A stretch of 64,000 nucleotides of DNA, taken from assembly GCF_036924645.1 (NCBI RefSeq), contig NZ_JAZHRX010000001.1:2728001-2792000 (forward strand). Reading direction: 5' to 3'. The position numbers and the translations under genes were made by a program. Each line of letters starts with the position of its first letter. Position 1 is the first letter of the stretch. A model generated the notes under the pieces. The model worked only from the letters and a program-made list of their open reading frames with translations. It did no database searches and was not told where the DNA came from. Source of the stretch: Bradyrhizobium sp. AZCC 2176 (lineage in GTDB: Bacteria; Pseudomonadota; Alphaproteobacteria; Rhizobiales; Xanthobacteraceae). Shown piece after piece: positions 55,825 to 64,000 of this stretch.

Positions 55825-57759
55825 ATGAGTGGATCGAGTTCGGTACTTGCGTGGAGCTCCGCCCTGGAGGACTTCGCGCTGTTTCGAACGCTCAGTGCCG
55901 AACAGCGGCTGCAGGCTCTCAATGCCATGGTCCGCCAGGATCTGGTGCGCGGGCAGATGCTGGTCGCGCAAGGCGGGCCGTCGGATTCGCTTTTCTTGGT
56001 GCTGCACGGCGCGCTCGCGGTACGCAAGACCGGCTATCTCGAACCGATCGCCGAGCTTCGGGCCGGCGAACTGGTCGGCGAGATCGGCTTCTTCGCCGAT
56101 GTCCCGCGCACGGCCGATGTGATCGCCATCCGCGACACCAGCGTGCTGGCATTGACGCGTCCGGCCTACCAGAAGCTCGTCGAGGAAGCTCCCGCCATCG
56201 TCGAGGCGCTGCTCGCAGCACTGGCGCGGCGATTTGCCAAGGAGACCGCGCGCATCGCGCCGTTCCGCACCTCGCCGAAGGCGCGCACCGTGGCGCTGAT
56301 CGACGGCGGATTGGAGCCGCTGCCGGGTACTTTTGATCGCCGGATGCGCGAGGGGCTCGCCGCGATTCATGCCGAAATTGTCGACGCCGCCCGCTTGCAT
56401 GCGCTGTTTCCCGGTCGCGCGCTCGATGCCCACGAAGTCACCGAATGGCTCAACAAGCTCGAACACACCGCGCCGCTCGTGGTTTACCTCGGCGGCGGCG
56501 AAGCCTCGCCATGGGCACGCAAGGCGATCCGCCAGGCCGACATGGTCGTATTTGCGTGCCGCGGGGACGCGCCTGCGGCAGCATTGACTGACATCGAGGC
56601 CTTCGCATGCGAGGTCCATTCCGTCTCGGCCCGGCGCCTCGTTCGCGTTCATGATAAGCGAAGCGGCGAGGTCAGCGGCACCGCCGGCTGGCTGGCCCGG
56701 CTGCCGGCCTTCATGCATCACCATGTCGCCCTCGAAGACCAGGTCGATATCGACAGCCTGATCCGTTTTTTGTGCGGCCGGGCGGTCGGCTTCGTCGCCG
56801 CCGGCGGCGGCAGTTTTGGCACCGCGCATGTCGGAATCTACAAGGCGTTTCGCGAACGCGGCGTGATGTTCGATATCTTTGTCGGCACCAGCGTCGGCTC
56901 CGCCATGGTGGCCGGCTTTGCCAAGAATCTCGAAGCCGAGCATCTCGAGCGCGGCACGCACGAAATCTTTGTCAGGAGCAGAAGCTTTCGGCGGCCGACC
57001 TGGCCGCGCTATGCGTTGCTGGATCACAAGGCATTCGATCGCGCGCTCGCCCATCAGTACGGCCCCGACTGCCGGATCGAGGATTGCTGGCGGCCTTTCG
57101 CGGCGGTGGCCACCAATCTTTCGACCCACAATCTCGAACTGATCCGGACGGGACCGCTCTGGCAGGCGGTGCGCGCATCGAGTGCGATTCCCGGGCTGTT
57201 GCCGCCGTTCTACACGCCGGAGGGCGCGATGCTGGTCGATGGATGTCTCATTGACAATGTCCCGCTGGCGTCGATGCACCAGCTCAAGAGCGGTCCCAAC
57301 CTGGTGGTGCATTTCGGCGAGCCCGCGGCGGAGATGTTCGACGTCGATTATGCGGCGCTGCCAGGGCGGTTCGAGCTGATAGCCGCCATGCTGACGCCGT
57401 TCCGCAAGAAGCTATTACCCGCGGCGCCGAGCGCGGTGAACGTGCTGTGGCGAAGCTTGGTGGCGCATCAGCGCTACGATACGTTGCCGGTCGGACCGTT
57501 CGATACGGTGATGCGGCCACCGCTTCCGCCCGGGATCGATCTTACGGATTTCGATCGCCACACCGAAATCTTTGATGCCTCCTACCTCTGGGCCAAGGAG
57601 GCCATCGCGGCGCTGGAGGCGGGAGGCAGTTCGGCCATTGCGGCCATCCTCGACGCCGGCGCGCTGGAACGGCGTCAGGCGACGGCCGTCGCGGTCTCCA
57701 GTCGCACGCCGAGCAATCGCCTCGCCTCGGCCGCCGGCTTCGGCGCGCTGAACAGATAG
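55825..57759 (+). CDS. Cyclic-nucleotide-binding patatin-like phospholipase (NTE-like)
   Basis: The 644-residue product has a cyclic-nucleotide-binding fold at about 15-140 (GQMLVAQGGPSDSLFLVLHGAL, GELVGEIGFFADVPRTADV), a middle region, and a patatin lipase domain from about 320. The oxyanion hole is GGGSFG (327-332), the nucleophile Ser356 is in GTSVG, and the catalytic Asp472 is in LVDG. This resembles the bacterial counterparts of neuropathy target esterase, which hydrolyse lysophospholipids. The last 28 residues overlap the convergent GGDEF-EAL gene by 85 bp. It is not membrane-anchored by any clear helix. Confidence 0.9.
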   Translation: MSGSSSVLAWSSALEDFALFRTLSAEQRLQALNAMVRQDLVRGQMLVAQGGPSDSLFLVLHGALAVRKTGYLEPIAELRAGELVGEIGFFADVPRTADVIAIRDTSVLALTRPAYQKLVEEAPAIVEALLAALARRFAKETARIAPFRTSPKARTVALIDGGLEPLPGTFDRRMREGLAAIHAEIVDAARLHALFPGRALDAHEVTEWLNKLEHTAPLVVYLGGGEASPWARKAIRQADMVVFACRGDAPAAALTDIEAFACEVHSVSARRLVRVHDKRSGEVSGTAGWLARLPAFMHHHVALEDQVDIDSLIRFLCGRAVGFVAAGGGSFGTAHVGIYKAFRERGVMFDIFVGTSVGSAMVAGFAKNLEAEHLERGTHEIFVRSRSFRRPTWPRYALLDHKAFDRALAHQYGPDCRIEDCWRPFAAVATNLSTHNLELIRTGPLWQAVRASSAIPGLLPPFYTPEGAMLVDGCLIDNVPLASMHQLKSGPNLVVHFGEPAAEMFDVDYAALPGRFELIAAMLTPFRKKLLPAAPSAVNVLWRSLVAHQRYDTLPVGPFDTVMRPPLPPGIDLTDFDRHTEIFDASYLWAKEAIAALEAGGSSAIAAILDAGALERRQATAVAVSSRTPSNRLASAAGFGALNR

Positions 57760-60700
57760 CCCTGCATCTGCGTGCAGCCGAGCTGGCGCAGCATCTCGCG
57801 CTGCTGCTCGGTTTCGACGCCTTCCGCGGTCGTGGTCATGTTGCGGGCCGCTGCGATGTTCACCACCGCCTGCACGATCGCGGCCGAGCCGTCGACCTCG
57901 ATGTCGCTGACGAAGCAGCGGTCGATCTTGATCTTGTCGAATGGAAACCGCTTCAGATAGCTCAACGAGGAGAAGCCGGTGCCGAAATCGTCGAGCGCGA
58001 TGCGCACGCCGATGGCGCGAAGCTGATGCAGGATTTCAAGCGCGGTTTCGTCGTCATGGATCAGCACCGCTTCGGTGATTTCGATCTCGAGCCGATCAGG
58101 CGACAGGCCGGAGGCGGCAAGCGCGCCCGTGATCCGCAGCGCCAGCGTCGGCGACTTCAACTGGATCGGCGAAACGTTGACGGCGAGCCTGACCCGCGAT
58201 GGCCAGCCGGCCGCTTCGGTGCAGGCCGTCTGCATGACCCAGTCGCCGAGTTCGTTGATCAGGCCGGTGTCCTCGGCGACCGGAATGAATTCCGCGGGCG
58301 AGATCATCCCGCGCTCGGGATGGCGCCAGCGCAGCAGCGCCTCGCAGCCCGTCACCTCGCCGCTCGCGAGATCGAGCAGCGGCTGGTAGTGGATATCGAA
58401 GCCGCCATCGGCCAATGCTTGCCGCAGGTCCTGCTCCATGGTGAGCCGCGCCTTGGCGCGGGCATCCATGGCGGGTTCGAAGAAGCGATGGACACGGCGT
58501 CCCTCGGCCTTGGCGGCGTACATCGCGAGGTCGGCGTGCTTGATCAACTGGTCGAGTTCGATGCCGTCCTTGGGCGCGAGCGCGATGCCGATGCTGGCGT
58601 CGGTCGAAAGGTGATGACCGAGGCATTGATAAGGCTGGCGTATCGCCTCGTAGATCCGGGTCACGAATTCCTCGACCTCGGCGCGGCCGCTGATGGCGGT
58701 CTGGATCACCGCAAATTCGTCGCCGCCGAGGCGGGCGATGAGGTCGCCCGGCTTGGTGCAATCCTTGAGGCTCGCCGCCACCGCCTTCAAAAGTTCATCG
58801 CCGACATGGTGTCCGAGCGAGTCGTTGATGCCCTTGAACTCATCGATATCGATATAGAGCAGCGCGAATTGTTGGCCGCTGACGGCCTTGCGGAGTTCGC
58901 GCTCGATCTGCTCGCGGAACAGTACCCGGTTCGGAAGGTCGGTCAGCGCGTCGTAATGCGCCAGATGCGCGATCTTCTCGTTGGCAAGCCGGCGCTCGGT
59001 AACGTCGTCGACGACGTTGATGATGTACCGCGCCTGACCCGCCGAACTGCGAATTCCGAGCCGTTTGGAGGTGATGTAGCGCGGGCCCATCCCCTGGGTT
59101 TCCCAGACGTGCTCGTCCTTGAACAGGCCGTCGGGAGATTGCAGCGTTTTCTCTTCGTCGGCGGCGATGATTTCGGCGGCGGCCCGCGGAAAGATGTCGG
59201 CAGCCGTCTTGCCGATGATCAGGTCGCGCGAAATGCCGAACTGGGCTTCCGCCACGCGGTTGACCAGCAGATAGCGGCGGTCGTGCACGTCCTTCACGGT
59301 AATCTGGGAGGGGATGTGATCGATGATCTGGCTCAGGAAGGCGTAATTGCGGTCGCGCTCCTGCTCGAGATTGCGTCGCTCGGTGATATCTTCCATGGTG
59401 GCAACCCAGCCGCCATCCGCCAGCGGCTTTCTCATCGTCAAGAATGTGCGGCCGTCGGCGCATTGGATGACACTGTGGCTCGCCTGGCCGCGCTCGATGT
59501 TCTGTAAAGACCGAATCACAGAACTCATCGATATCGCCATCGAAAGAGCCGCGGTCCTTACGATGCTGCATCAGGTCGCGGAAATGACAGCCGGGCTTGA
59601 CCACGTCGGTCGATAGATTGTGCATGTCGACATAGCGCCGGTTGAAGGTGACGAGCCGCGCCGATGCGTCGAACGTCACCAGTCCCTGGATCATGTTGTT
59701 GAGCGCGGTATCGAGCCGGCCCCTTTCCGCTTCCAGCCGCTGCTGTGCCTCGCGGCTCTGCCTTGTGATCTGCCTGATGATCAGGAACAGCATCAGGGCG
59801 ATCACCGCCGCCGACAGCGTCGCCGCGATTACGAGGAATCTGGTTTGCGCATGCCAATCCTGCAGCGCGGCGCTGGTCGTGTTGGTCGCGACCACAACGC
59901 CCGGATAATGCGCGAGCGAGGCTGCGGATCCCAGCCGGTCGGTCTGGTCGATCGGGCTTTGCACGCGCAACGTCTGCCGCCCGCCATGTTCGCGGACACG
60001 CTGCAGCAACGGCGCCTTTGCAAAATTCTGTCCAATCAATTCATCGACGCGGGGATAGCGCGCCAGCAGGGTGCCATCGGCATGAAACATCGAGACCGCG
60101 GCACCCGTTCCAAGCGCTACGGATGCAAAGAATTTTTCGTAGTTGACCGGATTGATCCGCCGCGTCATCACGCCGAGAAAGACGCCGTCCTCGCCGCGCA
60201 GTCGGTGGGCAATGACCGAGTTCAGGTTGCCGGTGAGGTAGCTGCGAACCGACTCGGTCAGAATGGATGGCGATCGCGAATCGAATTTGAAGCTCTTGAA
60301 GTAGGCCCGCTCGGAAATGTTGAGGGTCGGCGCCGGTAGCGGCCGCGACCAGTTGACAATGTCGCCATTGGAATCGAAGATGGAGATGTCGCCCAGATAG
60401 GACAGCACCCCGGCCTTGGATCTCAGGATTTCATGGGCTTCCGGGCTTGCGATGCGCTCCCGGAAATCCTTCTCCGAGGCGAAGCCCGAAATTTGCAGCC
60501 GGGAAATCACGTCCTCGGCGATGGTGTCGGAATCCTCGAACTGCTGGTCGAAGTGGCGGGTGAGCAGGAGAACGGTGTTCTCCAGCTCGCGTTCGCTGTT
60601 GAGAAGCGCCCGCTCGCGGAATTCACCGGCCATCATGATGGTGCCGACGAAAATCGCCGCCACCAGCAAGCCGCCGCAAAGCGTCAGCCATAACACCGGC

Positions 60701-60783
60701 CCCCGGATGGTTGCGGCAAGGTGTCGGCCGGTGGCCGCGGTTCGGGCCTTCATGCCATGCAGGTGGTGAAACAGACTGCGCAT
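57675..60783 (-). pseudogene. Cache-PAS-GGDEF-EAL protein with a single-base frameshift
   Basis: The start is the ATG at 60783 after GGGGAGAAGGG. The N-terminal part has a membrane helix (about 30-50), a periplasmic dCache-like sensor, a second helix (about 322-343) and the start of a PAS domain. The frame breaks at an AAA run (plus strand 59506-59508); deleting one base joins EFCDSV to LQNIERGQASHSV and restores PAS, a GGDEF domain with intact GGDEF (RLGGDEFAVIQ) and an EAL domain with intact catalytic motif (CEALLRW, DDFGTGFSSLSYL), 1,035 residues in all. It is a lesion or a base-call error; if in frame, it would make and break cyclic di-GMP. Confidence 0.85.
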
Positions 60784-60958
60784 TGTCCCTTCTCCCCGCC
60801 AACATGCATACAATGAGCAGATGTCATAAGCCGTTAGGAAACCCGGTTACCCAAGGCTTAATCGCGTGTCCTTCGGGACGCGATCGCGAGAGGAAGCGGC
60901 ATTGTGCTGCTTCCGCCGTTCTGCCGGCGGGAGATGAAGCGCTTCTCAGCGGCAGGCC

Positions 60959-62734
60959 TTAGCGGCGATAGCCGCCGCCGCGCGAGTAGGCGGGGCGGGT
61001 CTCTGGGACAGGGCGGCTGACGAGGCCGGCGCGCGCCTCGCTGGTGCGCGGTGTCGCCAGCTTGAGGTCTTCCAGGAAAATCGGCTTCGAGAAGTAATAG
61101 CCCTGGGCGTAACGGATCCTGGTCGCAGCCTGCAGATAGGCCAGTTCCTCGAAGCTTTCGAGCCCTTCGGCGATCACGGTCATGCCGAGCGCTTCGCTTA
61201 AGGATTCGATCGCCCGCAAGATGCCCTGGCTGCGGGGACGCTTATGGATATCGGTGATGAAGGAGCGATCGATCTTGATCTCGTCGGCGGTAATGTCGGC
61301 CAGCGCCGACAGCGACGAATAGCCGGTGCCGAAATCGTCGATCGAGATCTTGACGCCAAGCTTGCGGAAGATCGGCAGGATCTCATGCTGGAAATGCGCC
61401 TTGGTGACGAAGGCATCTTCCGTTACCTCGATCATGAAGCGCTTGGGAAATCCGGTGGCCTCGATCGCCTCGGCGAACGGCCGCATGAATTCGGGATTGC
61501 CGGCCTGTTTGGCGGCGACGTTCATGCTGATCGCGGTGTCGGGCCCAAAGGTCTCGTTGATCAGGTCGATCGACTTGACGATTTCCGCCAGCACCAGATG
61601 CGTCAGTTCGTCGATCAGGCCGAGTTCAGTGGCAAGATTGATGAAGGTGCTGGGCGCCTGAATCACCCCCTCGTCGTCGCGCAGGCGCACCAGCGCCTCG
61701 ACGCCCGTGACTTCCTGGGTCCGGATATCGACCTTGGGCTGGAAGGCGCAGCAAAAGCGCTTTTCCAGGATCGCCAGCCGCAGCGATTGCTCGATCTTCA
61801 TTCGCGCCAGCGCCTCACGCTCCATGCTGGCATCGAAGAACGCCGCGTCGCCCTTGCTGCCGTTCTTGACGCGGTACATCGCGATGTCGGCGTTCTGGCG
61901 CAGCACCTCATAGCTGCGCCCGTGTTCGGGATAGAGGCTGACGCCGATCGATGTCGAGGCGAATATCTCGGATTGGTCGATGAAGAACGGCGCCTTCAAC
62001 CGCTGCAGGATGAAGCGGACGAACTCTTCGACCTCGGAATCGTTCTGGATCGGGTTGAGCAGCAGCACGAACTCGTCGCCGCTGATCCGCGACAGGATGT
62101 CGGATTCGCGCAGGTCCAGGCCCAGCCGCTTGGCCATCTCCACCAGCAGCGCGTCGCCGACCGCGTGTCCGTAATAGTCGTTGATGTGCTTGAAATTGTC
62201 GACGTCGAGAAAGGCCAGCGCGAAACGGCCCTGTCCGTTGTCGTACTTCAGGAGACTGTTGACGCGGTGCTCGATCACGCGCCGCGTCGGCAGCCCGGTC
62301 AATTCGTCGTAATAGGCGGAGCGGAACAGGTGATCCTCGAACGCCTTCTGTTCAGAGATGTCGGTCGAACTCGAGATCAGCAAATTGCGCCCGGCGATCT
62401 GGGCGGGCCGATGCGAAGTGAGAAACACCTGCTTGGCCGGACCGTCGGCAATGGCTTCTTCCAGCACGGCTGGGCGGCCGGCACGCAGCAATTCGAGGCA
62501 GGTTTCGCGGCGATCGCTCAGTTGCGAGGCCGATGACGCCGCAGCCGCCGCCTCCAGCAGGGCAGCCGCGGCATCGTTCATCAGCACGAACTCGCCGTGC
62601 TCGTCCTGAACCGTCACACCGGTCGGAAGCTGCTTGAAGACATCCCGCAGGATGTTCAATTCGGATTCAAAATGGCTTTCATCGTCGGCCTGCGTCGCCG
62701 CCGCCTGAAAGTCGCGCTTGTAGGTACTATGCAT
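60959..62734 (-). CDS. PAS-GGDEF-EAL cyclic di-GMP protein
   Basis: The 591-residue product starts at the ATG at 62734; a longer frame to 62827 lacks family sequence. It has a PAS-like domain (about 25-130), a GGDEF domain with the variant SGDEF (218-222) and an EAL domain (EAL at 346-348, DDFGTGYSSLSAL). SGDEF variants can keep cyclase activity, so both activities are possible. It has no membrane helix. The C-terminus has a short arginine/proline tail (RPVPETRPAYSRGGGYRR). It sits between the frameshifted homologue and the HWE kinase. Confidence 0.9.
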   Translation of the reverse strand: MHSTYKRDFQAAATQADDESHFESELNILRDVFKQLPTGVTVQDEHGEFVLMNDAAAALLEAAAAASSASQLSDRRETCLELLRAGRPAVLEEAIADGPAKQVFLTSHRPAQIAGRNLLISSSTDISEQKAFEDHLFRSAYYDELTGLPTRRVIEHRVNSLLKYDNGQGRFALAFLDVDNFKHINDYYGHAVGDALLVEMAKRLGLDLRESDILSRISGDEFVLLLNPIQNDSEVEEFVRFILQRLKAPFFIDQSEIFASTSIGVSLYPEHGRSYEVLRQNADIAMYRVKNGSKGDAAFFDASMEREALARMKIEQSLRLAILEKRFCCAFQPKVDIRTQEVTGVEALVRLRDDEGVIQAPSTFINLATELGLIDELTHLVLAEIVKSIDLINETFGPDTAISMNVAAKQAGNPEFMRPFAEAIEATGFPKRFMIEVTEDAFVTKAHFQHEILPIFRKLGVKISIDDFGTGYSSLSALADITADEIKIDRSFITDIHKRPRSQGILRAIESLSEALGMTVIAEGLESFEELAYLQAATRIRYAQGYYFSKPIFLEDLKLATPRTSEARAGLVSRPVPETRPAYSRGGGYRR

Positions 62735-62876
62735 GCCACGGAGCTTGGCAAAGTCCCTTGTAGTATTGGTTAAGCGGAACTGCGAAAAACCGGGACAACC
62801 ATACAAGTCGGCGATTTCCAACGGCATCGCGCTCGATCGTCATTAACAGAGTGTCAACGCGGAAGGAGACGGTCGG

Positions 62877-63851
62877 CTAACTCGCGGGAATCCGGCACTG
62901 CATCGTGCAATGCGCGCCGGTCTTGAGGAAACGGATATCGGTCTTGCCGTCGAACGCGCGCAGCGCCGATTGTAACAGCTTGGTGCCGAAGCCCGCGGGG
63001 CCGACGCTTTCGATCACGGGACCTTCGGTTTCGTCCCAGGTGACGTTGAGGCGATCCTCCGACACCGACCACGACACCTGCAACAGCCCGCGCGCCGAAG
63101 AAAACGCGCCGTACTTGCCTGCATTGGTGGCCAGTTCGTGGAAGATCAGCGCCAGGCTGACCGCCAGCTTGGCCGGCAGGAACAGTGGATCGCCGTTCAA
63201 ATTGAACCGGACGTGGCCGTACGGCCCAAGTTCGGCATGCAGCATGTCCTTGATGTCGCAGCCGCTGCCGTCCAGCCGCGCGATCAAGTCGTCGGTCGCC
63301 GACAGCGCACGCAGGCGGCGATCGATGCTGCCCCAGATCTGCGGCTGGTCCTGCAGCACCTGGTGCAGCACGGCGTGGATCGTCGACGTCTTGTTCTTGA
63401 GCCGGTGCTGCAATTCCTCGACCAGGAGCTTGCGGTATTCTTCTTCCCGGATCAGGCGTTTCGAATCTTCCCGCTGCTGCGCCACGATCGTCCGGTAATG
63501 CTCGACGCCCCAGATGGCGAAGCCGCAAACTGCCCAGAACATCAGCAGCAACGCAAACCGCGCGGAATCCGCAATAGAGCTATCAAAATTGACGGTGACG
63601 CCGAGCAGGCCTCCTGCGATGGCCGCCGCGATCCCGATCCGGGCGCCGCCGATGGCGGTGGCCAGGAACACGGCCGGGAAGTACGGCGTGAAGAATACGT
63701 CGGGGCGGATCTGGGCCACGCCCCACCGGGCGATCGTCGACAAGGCGAGGCAGCCGGCCGCGAAGGCCGTGCTGAAAAGCAAGGAAGGCTGGGAGATTCC
63801 CTGCCATCCGCGCCTGAATTCGTCGATCAATTTCTTCATCGGTATCGTCAC
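62877..63851 (-). CDS. HWE/HisKA_2-type sensor histidine kinase
   Basis: The 324-residue product starts at a GTG (an ATG at 63839 is also in frame). About four hydrophobic segments fill 25-115 (a DUF4118/KdpD-like membrane part), followed by the dimerisation helix with phospho-acceptor His149 in ELQHRLKNKTSTI, and the N-box HELATNAGKYGAFS. The C-terminal ATP-binding part lacks a classic F-box, as in HWE kinases. Its response regulator is not seen within the window. Confidence 0.88.
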   Translation of the reverse strand: MTIPMKKLIDEFRRGWQGISQPSLLFSTAFAAGCLALSTIARWGVAQIRPDVFFTPYFPAVFLATAIGGARIGIAAAIAGGLLGVTVNFDSSIADSARFALLLMFWAVCGFAIWGVEHYRTIVAQQREDSKRLIREEEYRKLLVEELQHRLKNKTSTIHAVLHQVLQDQPQIWGSIDRRLRALSATDDLIARLDGSGCDIKDMLHAELGPYGHVRFNLNGDPLFLPAKLAVSLALIFHELATNAGKYGAFSSARGLLQVSWSVSEDRLNVTWDETEGPVIESVGPAGFGTKLLQSALRAFDGKTDIRFLKTGAHCTMQCRIPAS

Positions 63852-63917
63852 TTCACGTGATCAGCGAATCCAAAATAAGGCCGATCATAGCGAAATTCGG
63901 GTATTTCGGGGTCGCCG

Positions 63918-64000
63918 ATGGCAGCAAAGCCGGATGATCGCGATGGAACAAGCTCGCTTGCGTTGTCCGCGACAGGCGAGGATATTGACGTCAACCGATA
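63918..64000 (+). CDS. Start of an unidentified gene, cut by window edge
   Basis: A plus-strand ATG at 63918 opens a frame (MAAKPDDRDGTSSLALSATG onward) that runs off the end without a stop. No family is recognisable in 27 residues. It is divergent from the histidine kinase, so it could be the partner regulator, but that is speculative. Confidence 0.3.
   Translation, partial: MAAKPDDRDGTSSLALSATGEDIDVNR

Noticed and set aside
55807..62536. Long antisense frames opposite the patatin and GGDEF-EAL genes
   Set aside because: They cover regions where the other strand has clear catalytic motifs; no ribosome sites or families.

Overview
The window is GC-rich alphaproteobacterial DNA, most likely from a chromosome of Bradyrhizobium or a close relative in the Nitrobacteraceae. 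The evidence is the protein types (DUF3551, orphan TctC/Bug binding proteins, Aap-type permeases, an HWE-type kinase), the large number of solute-uptake genes, and the dispersed intergenic palindromes of the kind common in that group. I see no phage, transposase, rRNA or CRISPR array. The assignment rests on recognition of protein families, not on a database search.

Positions 1-17.6 kb are the chromosomal replication block. On the minus strand it reads rpsT, dnaA, dnaN, recF, a secreted multi-repeat protein, gyrB, a murA paralogue, a MATE exporter and a DUF2867 protein. A plus-strand membrane O-acyltransferase sits between the repeat protein and gyrB. A cut-off MmgE/PrpD gene and an FUSC exporter lie at the left edge. 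About 1.3 kb upstream of dnaA is gene-free; its distal part is AT-rich, with a perfect DnaA box, a CtrA-like site and three small palindromes. Clear Rho-independent terminators follow dnaA and rpsT.

18-35.7 kb is a metabolic stretch: msrA, a capsule-export lipoprotein, two orphan tricarboxylate-type binding proteins, three hydrolases, a two-subunit molybdenum hydroxylase (IorAB type), an HD-GYP protein, an amidohydrolase, an acyl-CoA ligase, a VOC protein, and an ArsR-SRPBCC-DUF899 operon followed by a DUF1428 gene. The ArsR gene looks leaderless, and a near-perfect inverted repeat covers its -10 box and start codon.

35.7-42.3 kb is an amino-acid uptake and catabolism locus. Two Aap-type permease genes are divergent from an RpiR regulator, a class III aminotransferase, a frameshifted aapJ-like binding protein and a racemase-superfamily protein. 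The ABC ATPase is absent from the locus. An 8-bp-arm inverted repeat in the divergent promoter is the likely operator.

42.4-49.4 kb holds a chemoreceptor, an outer-membrane-type protein divergent from a PCuAC-like protein that has lost most copper ligands, a thinly coded accessory stretch, a MazEF-type toxin-antitoxin pair with a double-palindrome operator, and tRNA-Arg(CCG).

49.4-64 kb has a GntR-controlled TRAP transporter (dctPQM, with a strong hairpin between dctP and dctQ), a universal stress protein, YccF, a flavin monooxygenase, a cyclic-nucleotide-binding patatin phospholipase, two GGDEF-EAL proteins (one frameshifted), an HWE histidine kinase and the start of an unidentified gene. 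Two single-base frameshifts (near 40505 and 59507) are either real lesions or sequencing errors.
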